Shown piece after piece: positions 25,044 to 34,139 of a stretch of 40,963 bases of DNA; position 1 is the first letter of the stretch, and every line of letters begins with the position of its first letter. Origin of the DNA: an uncultured Bacteroidales bacterium (lineage in GTDB: Bacteria > Bacteroidota > Bacteroidia > Bacteroidales > UBA932); assembly GCA_934726455.1 (NCBI GenBank), contig CAKVDS010000016.1, positions 1-40,963 of the forward strand, in the 5' to 3' direction. Made by a program: the position numbers and the translations under genes. The notes below the pieces were generated by a model. That model worked only from the letters and a program-made list of their open reading frames with translations, was not told the DNA's origin and did no database searches.

Positions 25044-28000
25044 AAGCGCCCTGTCGGCGCTCATGGCAGTCACCCTCGGGGCCCAGAATGTAAGGGTTGA
25101 AGGTACTGTCAAGGACGCTTCGACTGGCGAGGCCGTCCCTTACGCATCGGTATTGGTGAAGGGAACGACCAGCGGCACCTCTTCTGACGACAAGGGTGCC
25201 TATTCCGTTTCAGTTCCCGCCTCGGGAGTTCTCGTCTTCTCCGCCATCGGATACGAGGAGCAGGAGGTGGCCGTGGGTTCAAAGACCAGGATCGACGTCG
25301 CCCTCACTCCTGACACGGAGTTCCTCGACGAGACCATCGTGGTAGCCTACGGTGTACAGAAGAAATCATCGTTCGTCGGCTCGGCCACCCAGCTCAGCGG
25401 CGACAAGCTCACCAAGATGCAGGCCAGCAACGTCTCCAAGTCTCTTGAAGGCGCGGTGGCAGGTCTTCAGACCGCAAGCTCATCAGGCACCCCGGGATCC
25501 GGCGCAAGCATCCAGATCCGTGGATTCGGCTCTGTGAGCGCCTCCACCTCACCTCTCATCGTGGTGGACGGAACCCCTTATGAGGGAAGCCTCAACTCAA
25601 TCCCGACCCAGGACATCGAGTCCATCACCGTCCTCAAGGACGCCGCAGCCAACTCCATGTACGGAGCCCGCGGATCCAACGGTGTGATCATGGTGACCAC
25701 CAAGAGGGGAACAGCCGGCAAGGTGACCATCAACTTCGACGCCAAGGTCGGCGTGAACTCAAGGGCCGTCCCTGCCTATGACGTCATCACAGACCCGGGC
25801 GAATACTACGAGATGGCCTGGGAGGCCGCAAGGAATAACGTCTTGGGATCAAAGGATCTCGCACAGGCCGGCATCTACGCATCAGCCAACCTGCTCAAAC
25901 TCCTCGGACCATACAATATCTATGAAGGTATTGCAGACGACCAGATCGTAGATCCGGGCACCGGCAAGCTCAACGCCAACGCCAGCTACCGCAAGTGGAG
26001 CGACGACTGGAGCAAGGACGTGTTCCGCAGCGGCATCCGCCAGGAATACAACATCTCCGCCGCCGGCGGCTCCGACGCCACCCAGGGCTACATGTCAGTA
26101 TCCTACCTCAACGACGAGGGATATGTGCCGAACTCAGGCTTCAACCGTATCGCGGTGCGCGCCAAGGTTGACCATACTGTCAACAAATTCATCAAGGCCG
26201 GCATCAACCTCGCCTACTCCAACACCGTGCAGCGCCAGTACAACGACACTGAGGGCAGCAACTACTCCAACCTGTTCATGTTCTCCCAGATGATCGCGCC
26301 GATCTATCCTATCTATCTCTACGATGCCAACGGCAACCGTCAGTACGACGAGCTCGGAAACGTGAAATACGACTGGGGCGAGACAGGACGTGCATACGCC
26401 CCGACCAGCAACGCCTACGGCCAGCTGATGTCATCCATCGCCAAGACCACCAGGGACAACATCTCCTCAAGAGGATATGTCAATATCAATCTCCTCAAGG
26501 ACCTCGTGTTCTCAGCGAATGTCGCCTATGACGTGTTCAATACCGTATACGACATCTACGCGACTCCTAACGGAGGAGATGCCGCCAACGTGGGAGGCCG
26601 CGGCGAGCAGGAGGCTGACCGCTACATGGCCCTCAACGCCAACCAGCTTCTCACCTGGACACCGACATTCGGCGACCACAGCCTCAACGTCCTCCTCGGA
26701 CACGAGACCAAGGCCGACAACTCCTACACGCTCTACGGGCAGATGACCGGATTCGTCAACAAGACGGTGACCGACTTCGCCAACGCCACCAACTATCAGG
26801 ACCTCACCTCATACCGCAGCAGCTACTTCCTTGAGGGCGTCTTCTCAAGGGCCGAGTACAACTACGCCAACAAGTACTACCTCTCAGCCTCCTACCGTAT
26901 GGACGGGTCATCCCGCTTCGCACCGGACAAGAGATGGGGCAACTTCTGGGCCGTCGGCGCATCATGGAACGCCAAGGCCGAGTCCTTCCTCCAGGAAGTC
27001 GCATGGCTCGACAACCTCAAGCTCAAGGCCAGCTACGGTACCCAGGGCAACGACAACATCGGTGTCAACCGTGTCTACGAGAACCTCTACCGCATCGACC
27101 GTGTCGACGGCAAGGCTTCCCTCACACAGACTTTCCGCGCAGCCCCTGAGGTGACCTGGGAGAAATCCAACAACTTCAACACCGGTTTCGAGACCAGGCT
27201 CTTCGGCAGGCTCGGCGTCAACTTCGAGTACTTCGTCAAGGAGACCAAGGACATGATTTATTACCGTCCTCTGGCCCTCTCACAGGGAAAGCCGAGCTCA
27301 CAGCTGGTCAACGACATGGACATGATGAACACCGGTTTCGAGTTCGAAGTCAGCGCTGACCTTGTCAAGACATCAGACTTCAACTGGAGCATCAACATCA
27401 ACGGCACCCACTACAAGAACAAACTCACACGCCTCCCGTCCGACTACCCTGCAGAAGGCAAGCAGGTCGGCAACTACTGGCGTGAGGTAGGTTCTTCCCT
27501 GTACAACTACTATCTCTACGAATGGGCGGGCGTCAACCCTGAGACAGGTGCGGCCCAGTATTACAAGTACGACGACGAGGGCAATCAGAGCATAGTGGGC
27601 AGCGCCTCCGAAGCATCTTACGTGAAGACCGGCAAGAACCCTATTCCTGACCTCTACGGAGGTTTCGGTACCGTCCTTACATGGAAGGGCTTCGACTTCA
27701 GCGCCAACTTCGCATATCAGATCGGAGGCTACACTCTCGACTCTGTATACCAGCAGCTCATGTCTTCAGGTTCAGCCGGCACCAACTGGCACAAGGACAT
27801 GTTCAACCGCTGGACTCCGCAGAACACAAGCAGCGACATCCCTAAGCTCCAGTTCAACGAACAGGAGGCAAACCAGACCTCCACAAGGTGGCTCATCAAG
27901 TCCTCTTACCTCAGCCTGAGGAACGTCACTGTAGGATACACCCTGCCTAAGAGCTTGACCAACAGGCTTTCCATCGCCGGAGTGAGGTTATACCTCACCG

Positions 28001-28125
28001 CAGACAACGTGTTCTACATATCCGGGAGGAAGGGTATGGACGTCCGCAAGTCATTCTCCGGTAGCAACAAGTTCACCTATTCCGCACTCCGCACGGTTTC
28101 CGGAGGCGTAACGCTTACATTCTAA
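25021..28125 (+). CDS. SusC/RagA-family TonB-dependent transporter (right arm, predicted OFF)
   Basis: A 1034-residue transporter from the ATG at 25021 (MKKAKLFLSALSALMAVTLGAQ, signal peptide). It has a CarboxypepD_reg-like domain (about 25-100), the TonB-box region LDETIVVAYGVQKK, the plug (IQIRGFGSVSASTSPLIVVDG, GARGSNGVIMVTTKRG) and a barrel ending in GGVTLTF. The signal peptide and leader equal those of the left susC through the inverted repeat, but the rest is only a family-level relative, so the two probably carry different ligands. I see no promoter pointing at it in the present orientation; inversion of 22520-24924 would supply one. Confidence 0.95.
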   Translation: MKKAKLFLSALSALMAVTLGAQNVRVEGTVKDASTGEAVPYASVLVKGTTSGTSSDDKGAYSVSVPASGVLVFSAIGYEEQEVAVGSKTRIDVALTPDTEFLDETIVVAYGVQKKSSFVGSATQLSGDKLTKMQASNVSKSLEGAVAGLQTASSSGTPGSGASIQIRGFGSVSASTSPLIVVDGTPYEGSLNSIPTQDIESITVLKDAAANSMYGARGSNGVIMVTTKRGTAGKVTINFDAKVGVNSRAVPAYDVITDPGEYYEMAWEAARNNVLGSKDLAQAGIYASANLLKLLGPYNIYEGIADDQIVDPGTGKLNANASYRKWSDDWSKDVFRSGIRQEYNISAAGGSDATQGYMSVSYLNDEGYVPNSGFNRIAVRAKVDHTVNKFIKAGINLAYSNTVQRQYNDTEGSNYSNLFMFSQMIAPIYPIYLYDANGNRQYDELGNVKYDWGETGRAYAPTSNAYGQLMSSIAKTTRDNISSRGYVNINLLKDLVFSANVAYDVFNTVYDIYATPNGGDAANVGGRGEQEADRYMALNANQLLTWTPTFGDHSLNVLLGHETKADNSYTLYGQMTGFVNKTVTDFANATNYQDLTSYRSSYFLEGVFSRAEYNYANKYYLSASYRMDGSSRFAPDKRWGNFWAVGASWNAKAESFLQEVAWLDNLKLKASYGTQGNDNIGVNRVYENLYRIDRVDGKASLTQTFRAAPEVTWEKSNNFNTGFETRLFGRLGVNFEYFVKETKDMIYYRPLALSQGKPSSQLVNDMDMMNTGFEFEVSADLVKTSDFNWSININGTHYKNKLTRLPSDYPAEGKQVGNYWREVGSSLYNYYLYEWAGVNPETGAAQYYKYDDEGNQSIVGSASEASYVKTGKNPIPDLYGGFGTVLTWKGFDFSANFAYQIGGYTLDSVYQQLMSSGSAGTNWHKDMFNRWTPQNTSSDIPKLQFNEQEANQTSTRWLIKSSYLSLRNVTVGYTLPKSLTNRLSIAGVRLYLTADNVFYISGRKGMDVRKSFSGSNKFTYSALRTVSGGVTLTF

Positions 28126-28144
28126 ACAATAGGAGATAAAGACA

Positions 28145-29680
28145 ATGAAAAAATACATAGCAATCCTGGCTTCAGCAGCCCTCGTATTCAGCTCCTGCGA
28201 GAAATCGTTTGAAGTTGAGGACTCCAGCAGGCTCTCCGGAAGCGAAGCGGCCACCATGGTCGAGCAGGACCCTTCGTTCCTCTTGTCCTATGTCAACGGC
28301 TTCTACTCATGGATGGTCCAGTACAGGACCAGCGGAGCGAGCAGCGCCGCACACGATGACTTCGGTTTCCTCTGTGTCGGATACAACACTGACATGATGG
28401 GACAGGACATAGCCATCAACGGCACCTGGAACTGGGGAACCTACGACATCAACCACGACTACGGCGCATACAACTACAACCGCACGTACATCTTCTGGAA
28501 CTTCTTCTACACCCTGATCAAGAAGTGCAACGAGGTGATCGACTTCTTCGGCACCGACGACCCTGTCAACGCCACTCTCCGCGGCTACCTCGGGCAGGCA
28601 TACGCGCTTCGCGCATTCAGCTACACTTACCTTATGCAGCTGTACCAGGACACGGTGGAGGGCACCACTCCTTCGATGACTTTCCGCGATTCCGCTCCTG
28701 GCGTGCCGCTCGTCTATGCGACCCGTGACGGAGTCTCCACCGAAGAGGCGACCGCAAAGGCCGGCCGCAACACCCTTGCTGACATCAAAGTCGAGGTGGA
28801 GCGCAACCTCGCACTCGCACTCCCGCTTCTGGAAGGGTACGAGAGAGCCTCCAAGAACGAGGTCAACACTCAGGTGGCCCAGGGTATAGCCGCACGCTAC
28901 TACCTGCTCACCCAGCAGTGGGACAAGGCCATCACCGCAGCTCAGGCCGCACAGAAGGGCTTCGACCTTATGGACAACGCCCGCGTCAACTCCGGGTTCA
29001 TGGATATCAATGACAATGAAGTGCTCTGGGGCTTCGACCACAACGCCGAGACCATGACAAGCTACGCTTCATTCTTCTCCCACATGAGCAACGACAGCCA
29101 GGGCTACGGCGGAGTAGGACAGTCAGTACACTGCATCGACAGCCGTCTGTACAACTCCATGGAGAACACCGACTACCGCAAGACTCTCTTCAACGGCCCC
29201 GACGGAGATGCCGCAGCAGCCACCACCGGCGCCAAGCTGCCTTATGCAGCAAGGAAATTCGGCTATATGGCAGGTTGGCTTCAGGACTACATTTTCATGC
29301 GCAACGCTGAGATGATCCTCATCGAGGCCGAGGCCCACGCCCGTCTGTCCGACGGGCAGGCTGCCACTACCCTCGGCAAGCTCATGGCCATGCGCGACCC
29401 TTCATGGGGCAAGGGCACTGTCACAGTGGACGATGTGCTTCTGCAGCGCCGAATAGAGCTCTGGGGAGAGGGATTCGAGTACTTCGACCTGCGCCGCAAC
29501 GGCCTCCCGGTTGTAAGGAAATACGACGGTTCCAACCACTCCGCTGAAGCGCAGTACAACTTCCCTGCACACGGCAAGAGCTGGAACTTCCAGATTCCAC
29601 GTCAGGAGATGCAGAACAACAACAGCATCACCGAAGAGGAGCAGAACGAGTGGATCACCGGAACCAAAGAGACTTTTTAA
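28145..29680 (+). CDS. SusD/RagB-family lipoprotein (right arm)
   Basis: A 511-residue lipoprotein (VFSSC lipobox, C18) starting 19 bases after the susC stop, with an AGGAG motif upstream. SusD features are the TPR-like helices with RGYLGQAYALRAFSYTYLMQLYQD (about 135-160) and the C-terminal MRNAEMILIEAEAHARL and RRIELWGEGFEYFDLRRNG. It should form the lid of the right-arm SusC and bind its ligand. It differs strongly from the left-arm SusD, which fits a switch between different specificities. The ligand is unknown. Confidence 0.93.
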   Translation: MKKYIAILASAALVFSSCEKSFEVEDSSRLSGSEAATMVEQDPSFLLSYVNGFYSWMVQYRTSGASSAAHDDFGFLCVGYNTDMMGQDIAINGTWNWGTYDINHDYGAYNYNRTYIFWNFFYTLIKKCNEVIDFFGTDDPVNATLRGYLGQAYALRAFSYTYLMQLYQDTVEGTTPSMTFRDSAPGVPLVYATRDGVSTEEATAKAGRNTLADIKVEVERNLALALPLLEGYERASKNEVNTQVAQGIAARYYLLTQQWDKAITAAQAAQKGFDLMDNARVNSGFMDINDNEVLWGFDHNAETMTSYASFFSHMSNDSQGYGGVGQSVHCIDSRLYNSMENTDYRKTLFNGPDGDAAAATTGAKLPYAARKFGYMAGWLQDYIFMRNAEMILIEAEAHARLSDGQAATTLGKLMAMRDPSWGKGTVTVDDVLLQRRIELWGEGFEYFDLRRNGLPVVRKYDGSNHSAEAQYNFPAHGKSWNFQIPRQEMQNNNSITEEEQNEWITGTKETF

Positions 29681-29692
29681 TTTGAAGTTAAG

Positions 29693-30580
29693 ATGAAAAA
29701 GATATTTAAACTTTTGCCGCTTGCAGCGGCGATTGCCCTCGCTTCCTGCACCAAGGATGCACCAAGCAAGAGCGAGGTGGAGGCCGGATTCGCCAAATAT
29801 GACGGCCCGATGCCTACGGTGACGATTTCCGACAAGGTGGAAAGCGACCCGATGGCAGGCACAGCCACAGTGGATGTCACATTCTCCGGCCTTTCCAATG
29901 AGCTCAAGGATCTCTCGTTCGGAGTGCTTTCCGACACCGACCCCACATTCGCCGATGCGAAGTTCGCAAAGCTCACCGAGGTTGCCGACGGGACAGTCAC
30001 TGTCAAAGCCCAGGTGTCTGCCGGCAAGACCAACTACATCAGAGGTGTTGTCGCATTTGAGGCAGGCACGGTCTACTCGGATGTTGTCGAAGTCAAAGTG
30101 CCGGACGTTCCGTTCTACATCAAGATTCCAGGAAAGTATACCTGCGCGGGCATCTACTCTTACGGCACAGAATCCAAGATTGCAGTCACCTGGACCATAG
30201 TCGCCGATGAGACTGATCCTGAGCACAAATGCAGGATCTGGGGTATCGAGCCATACTATTACTCAAAGGGGTACGGAAAGGACACCAGTTCGAAACTTAA
30301 TTCAGTGGAAGCTGTCATCGACTCCGAGGCACGCACGCTGACCATAAAGGACGGCTCCTACATCAGCCTCGCCACCTCTACGGATTATTATTACGTAAGA
30401 GGCGTGGATGCTCCAATTTTCGATGATGCAGAGTATTATGCAGACATGGTGCTCAAGCTCGATGCTGACTGCGCGAACTTGACGCTGGTCAACGGATTCC
30501 AGACGATCACCGTCAGCAGAGAGACGGGCGAATCCGACGGGTTCAACTACTACGACGGCGGTGTGACTTTCTCAAAGTAA
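29693..30580 (+). CDS. beta-rich surface lipoprotein (right arm)
   Basis: A 295-residue lipoprotein (IALASC, C19) 12 bases after susD. It begins with a fibronectin III-like domain (about 35-135, with TNYIRGVVAFEAGTVYSDVVEV), then a C-terminal domain (about 140-295) starting IPGKYTCAGIYSYG that resembles the terminal domain of other SusCD-linked lipoproteins. No catalytic motif is seen. It takes the place of the left arm's Calx-beta and Ig-like lipoproteins and is the last gene before a strong terminator. A role in surface ligand binding is inferred from context only. Confidence 0.8.
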   Translation: MKKIFKLLPLAAAIALASCTKDAPSKSEVEAGFAKYDGPMPTVTISDKVESDPMAGTATVDVTFSGLSNELKDLSFGVLSDTDPTFADAKFAKLTEVADGTVTVKAQVSAGKTNYIRGVVAFEAGTVYSDVVEVKVPDVPFYIKIPGKYTCAGIYSYGTESKIAVTWTIVADETDPEHKCRIWGIEPYYYSKGYGKDTSSKLNSVEAVIDSEARTLTIKDGSYISLATSTDYYYVRGVDAPIFDDAEYYADMVLKLDADCANLTLVNGFQTITVSRETGESDGFNYYDGGVTFSK

Positions 30581-30600
30581 CGCTCCACCGATAAAACCAG

Positions 30601-30645
30601 ACCTTCCGCAATTCTCCCTTCAAGGGACTGCGGAAGGTTTTTATT
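30601..30645 (+). terminator. intrinsic terminator between lipoprotein and protease sections, right arm
   Basis: ACCTTCCGCA (30601-30610) pairs perfectly with TGCGGAAGGT (30629-30638); an inner stem TCCCTT/AAGGGA lies in the loop, and a T run (TTTTTATT) follows. It sits 20 bases after the lipoprotein stop and 10 before the protease start, matching the place of the left-arm terminator. Confidence 0.8.
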
Positions 30646-30655
30646 CGTTTACAAC

Positions 30656-33238
30656 ATGAATCTGAATACATCATTTCTTCCACTTGCGGCCGGTGCCGCA
30701 CTTCTGCTCGCATCGTGCTCGCAGGAGAGGCTTGACCTGCGGGGTGATGCAGGCTCGGGTGTCTACGAGAACGTCGCCCCTGCCGGGGCCGCACAAGGCC
30801 ACATCCGCGTCAAATTCACATCTGAACCATCCATGACCAAATCCGGGGCCACCGCAGACGTGGATCTCTCCGCGCTCGGAGAATACCGAATGGAGAGGAC
30901 TTTCCCCGAGGCAGGACGTTTCGAGGCGCGCCACAGGGAATACGGCCTGCACCTCTGGTATGACATCTTCTTCGATGAGAGCAAGCCGCTTACCAGGGCG
31001 GCAAACGACATCGCCGCAGTCGATGGGGTGGACATCGTCGAGTACGTACAGCCAGTGACCCGGGCCTCGGTCTTCCCGTTCAACGATCCAGAGGCTTCCA
31101 AGCAGTGGCACTACTACAACCCCGGCACGCAGGCGGGGACAGTGGCCGGGAGCGACATCAATGTAGTCCCGGCATGGGAAGTGACCACCGGACGCCCGGA
31201 TGTCATCGTGGCCATCTGTGACGGAGGACTCCAGTGGGATCATCCCGACATGGCCCAGAACATGTGGGTCAACGAGGCAGAACTCAACGGACAGCCTGGC
31301 GTAGATGATGACGGCAACGGCTACGTGGACGACATATACGGCTACAACTTCCTGGTTTCCTCCAGCGGCTACGGGATGAAAGGCACCATAACGCCGGGAG
31401 ACCACGGCACGCACGTGGGCGGCACAGTAGCAGCCGTCAACAACAACGGGGTCGGGGTCAGCGGCATCGCGGGCGGCGACGGTTCTCCCGAGAGCGGAGT
31501 ACGCCTCATGAGCACCCAGACTTCAGACGGATCGGCCTACATCGGCAGCGCTTTCGTCTATGCAGCCGACAACGGAGCAGTACTCATCAACTGCAGCTGG
31601 TCTATTGAGGGCAACTCCACCCCGCAATCCGTAACGACCGGCATCAATTACTTCAACGAATGCGCCGGCATCGACCCTGACACCAAGACCCAGACCGGCC
31701 CTATGGCCGGAGGGCTATGCATATTCGCAGCCGGCAACGAGAACCGCAGCACGCAAGCCTACCCCGCAATGGACGACAACGTGATGGCTGTGGCTTCAAT
31801 CGGCGCCGATTTCAAGAGGGCCTATTATTCCAACTACGGCTCATGGGTAGACATCACAGCCCCGGGAGGCGACGCCAACAAGGGTTTCGAGGTCCTTTCA
31901 ACCCTCCCAAACAACTCTTACGGCTCCATGCAGGGCACATCCATGGCCTGTCCGCACGTAACCGGTGTCGCAGCACTTGTGGTGTCACAATTCGGAGGTC
32001 AGGGCTTCACAAGACAGAACCTGATCGACATCCTCACCGGCACTGCGAACGCGAAACTGTATGAGTACAACCAAGGCTTCATCGGACAGCTTGGCGCGGG
32101 TCTTGTGGACGCGGGAGCGGCAGTGAGCGTCTCCGCCAACGCTCCGGCGGCAGTGACGGACTTCAGCGGAGAAGTCAACGGCAACACCGTAAGCCTCAGC
32201 TGGACAGTCCCGGGAGAGAAAGCGACCCTGCCTCAGAGCTTTTCCATCTCATACGGCAAAAACGAGACTTCCGTGGCACGGGCAGGGGCAGCATCCGGCA
32301 GCAAGATGACCTGCACTGTAAGCGGACTGGAATTTGACACCGAGTATCATTTCAACATCGCTTCGCTCAGCGCTTTGGGGGCATCCACCCCAGGTGGGCC
32401 GGAAGTTGTCCTGAAAACAGCTGCCAACCTGCCGCCTGTCGTGACCCCGCTTGACGGGACCTCCTTGACTCTCAAAAGTTTCGAAACAGGATACCTGCGT
32501 TTCGAAGCATCTGACCCGGAGGGGAATGAACTCTCATGCTCCCTCTCCGATGGTCTTGAGGGTGCTGTGGCCGGATTTACCGGAGGCCTGCTCGTCATCG
32601 AAGTAGACGCGCTGAAGGCTAACGACGGCAAGACATACAACGGCTCGCTCTATGTCACCGACGGCCAGCTGACCGTGGAGACCCCGTTCACATATACGAT
32701 ACAGAAGAACAACCCTCCTGTGACCTCTTCGGCGATTGAGAACATAGTCTTCGGCAAACTCGGAGAGACTTCGCGTGTTGATCTGGCCTCCCATTTCAGT
32801 GATGCTGACGGAGAGGATCTGATATATGAAGTCAAAGTTCCTTCTTCCAACTCCACGGTAAAATACTCGCTCACGGGCAATGACCTCAACCTGACAGCCG
32901 CCTCCTACGGCTCAGTCACCCTGACCGTAAAGGGATCGGACGCTCGCGGAGAAAGTGTTTCACAAACTTTCTCCGTCCTCGTACGTGACGGCTCACGCCC
33001 GGTAGATCTTTACCCTAACCCGGTGAAGGACAACCTGTTCGTAAGGATGGGCAGCAAGACAGATGCGGACGTGCTGATCACCAGCCAGTCCGGCGCGACA
33101 GTGCTGAAATCCGAGGGTGTGAAGATGGATCCGTTCGCCCCGCTCAAATTCGACATGAGTTCTCTCCCTGGAGGCACTTACTATGTCCGTGTCAAGGGAA
33201 ACGGGATTGATGAAGTTTATCCGATAGCTAAGCAGTAA
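30656..33238 (+). CDS. S8 (subtilisin-like) serine peptidase with T9SS-type C-terminal domain (right arm)
   Basis: An 860-residue paralogue of the left-arm protease. The signal ends in LLASC (C21), a good lipobox. A pro-domain (about 45-140) leads to the catalytic domain with D189 (AICDGGLQWDHPD), H253 (GDHGTHVGG), N361 (FAAGN) and S429 (GTSMACPH). A fibronectin III-like domain (about 490-590) and cadherin/Ig-like repeats follow. The C-terminus (LYPNPVKDNLFV to about residue 860) has the form of a type A T9SS sorting domain. It begins just after a terminator and no consensus promoter is visible, so it may rely on readthrough from the susCD genes. The PorV/PorQ-like gene follows after 1 base. 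Confidence 0.88.
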   Translation: MNLNTSFLPLAAGAALLLASCSQERLDLRGDAGSGVYENVAPAGAAQGHIRVKFTSEPSMTKSGATADVDLSALGEYRMERTFPEAGRFEARHREYGLHLWYDIFFDESKPLTRAANDIAAVDGVDIVEYVQPVTRASVFPFNDPEASKQWHYYNPGTQAGTVAGSDINVVPAWEVTTGRPDVIVAICDGGLQWDHPDMAQNMWVNEAELNGQPGVDDDGNGYVDDIYGYNFLVSSSGYGMKGTITPGDHGTHVGGTVAAVNNNGVGVSGIAGGDGSPESGVRLMSTQTSDGSAYIGSAFVYAADNGAVLINCSWSIEGNSTPQSVTTGINYFNECAGIDPDTKTQTGPMAGGLCIFAAGNENRSTQAYPAMDDNVMAVASIGADFKRAYYSNYGSWVDITAPGGDANKGFEVLSTLPNNSYGSMQGTSMACPHVTGVAALVVSQFGGQGFTRQNLIDILTGTANAKLYEYNQGFIGQLGAGLVDAGAAVSVSANAPAAVTDFSGEVNGNTVSLSWTVPGEKATLPQSFSISYGKNETSVARAGAASGSKMTCTVSGLEFDTEYHFNIASLSALGASTPGGPEVVLKTAANLPPVVTPLDGTSLTLKSFETGYLRFEASDPEGNELSCSLSDGLEGAVAGFTGGLLVIEVDALKANDGKTYNGSLYVTDGQLTVETPFTYTIQKNNPPVTSSAIENIVFGKLGETSRVDLASHFSDADGEDLIYEVKVPSSNSTVKYSLTGNDLNLTAASYGSVTLTVKGSDARGESVSQTFSVLVRDGSRPVDLYPNPVKDNLFVRMGSKTDADVLITSQSGATVLKSEGVKMDPFAPLKFDMSSLPGGTYYVRVKGNGIDEVYPIAKQ

Positions 33239-33239
33239 A

Positions 33240-34133
33240 ATGAAAAAGACAATATTGACTTTGATGGCCTTAGTCGCAGCCGCCTCATCACTGTCCGCGC
33301 AGGCCCTCTCTTCCCTGCTGGTGCCTTATGGCCCGGAATCTCTTGCTCTGGCGGGGAGCACGCTGGCCCGCCAGGCGGGCGGATTCGCAGCTGCGGACAA
33401 TGCATCCGCCATGTCACTTTACGACAAGAGCTTCGCGGTGGGGGCATCCTATAATCTCTGGGCGCCTCAAAGCGTAGGAAGCAGCGTGGCAGACGCCGGT
33501 GCGTTCTTCAAGATCAGCGAGAGGCTCGCTCTCGGTCTGGAAGGCAGGCTCTATTCAAGCAAGGAGATGGCGGTCACCAATCTGAATGGCGCGACCATCG
33601 ATACATTCACTCCAAAAGACATTGTCGGCAACCTCGCCCTGTCATATAGAGTCCTTGAAGGGCTCTCCGTCGGAGTGGCAGGCAGGTTCATTTCTTCATC
33701 GATCGGGCCAGATCTTTCAGGAACGGCATTCGGAGCGGATGTGTCAGTGAGCTATGCACATGGCCCGCTCAGCGCCAGTGCAGCTGTATGCAATCTTGGC
33801 ACCAAGATAAGTTACGGCAAGTCAAGTTATTCCCTTCCGATGCTCGCCAAGGCAGGCGCAGCTTTCAGCCGGCAGGGACTCACGGTCAGCGCAGAGGCTG
33901 ACTATCTCTTCGACGGGGCGTTTGCAGCATCGCTCGGAGCGGAGTATGGTCTTGCAGACATTGCCTTCCTGCGTGCCGGATACCACTACGGCTCCTCCGA
34001 CAAGGCCCTGCCGTCTTTCGCTTCTGCGGGACTCGGTCTCAAGTTCGCCGGCGTAGAACTCAACGCCGCCTACCTCTTCGCCTCCGAGACTCTCGGCGGC
34101 ACCATGACCTTCGGACTGGGATATAGCTTCTAG
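33240..34133 (+). CDS. PorV/PorQ-like outer membrane beta-barrel protein (right arm)
   Basis: A 297-residue protein with a signal peptide (MKKTILTLMALVAAASSLSAQ) and strand-rich sequence ending in GLGYSF. Over the last 55 residues it nearly equals the left-arm protein (shared FASAGLG, FGVELNA/FAGVELNA, LGGTMTFGLGYSF), while the N-terminal half is more divergent. It follows the S8 protease gene by 1 base, repeating the left-arm pairing. In type IX secretion PorV carries or receives C-terminal-domain cargo at the outer membrane; a dedicated partner for the adjoining protease is a reasonable inference. It ends only 6 bases from the convergent atpG stop. Confidence 0.75.
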   Translation: MKKTILTLMALVAAASSLSAQALSSLLVPYGPESLALAGSTLARQAGGFAAADNASAMSLYDKSFAVGASYNLWAPQSVGSSVADAGAFFKISERLALGLEGRLYSSKEMAVTNLNGATIDTFTPKDIVGNLALSYRVLEGLSVGVAGRFISSSIGPDLSGTAFGADVSVSYAHGPLSASAAVCNLGTKISYGKSSYSLPMLAKAGAAFSRQGLTVSAEADYLFDGAFAASLGAEYGLADIAFLRAGYHYGSSDKALPSFASAGLGLKFAGVELNAAYLFASETLGGTMTFGLGYSF

Positions 34134-34139
34134 TCTACA

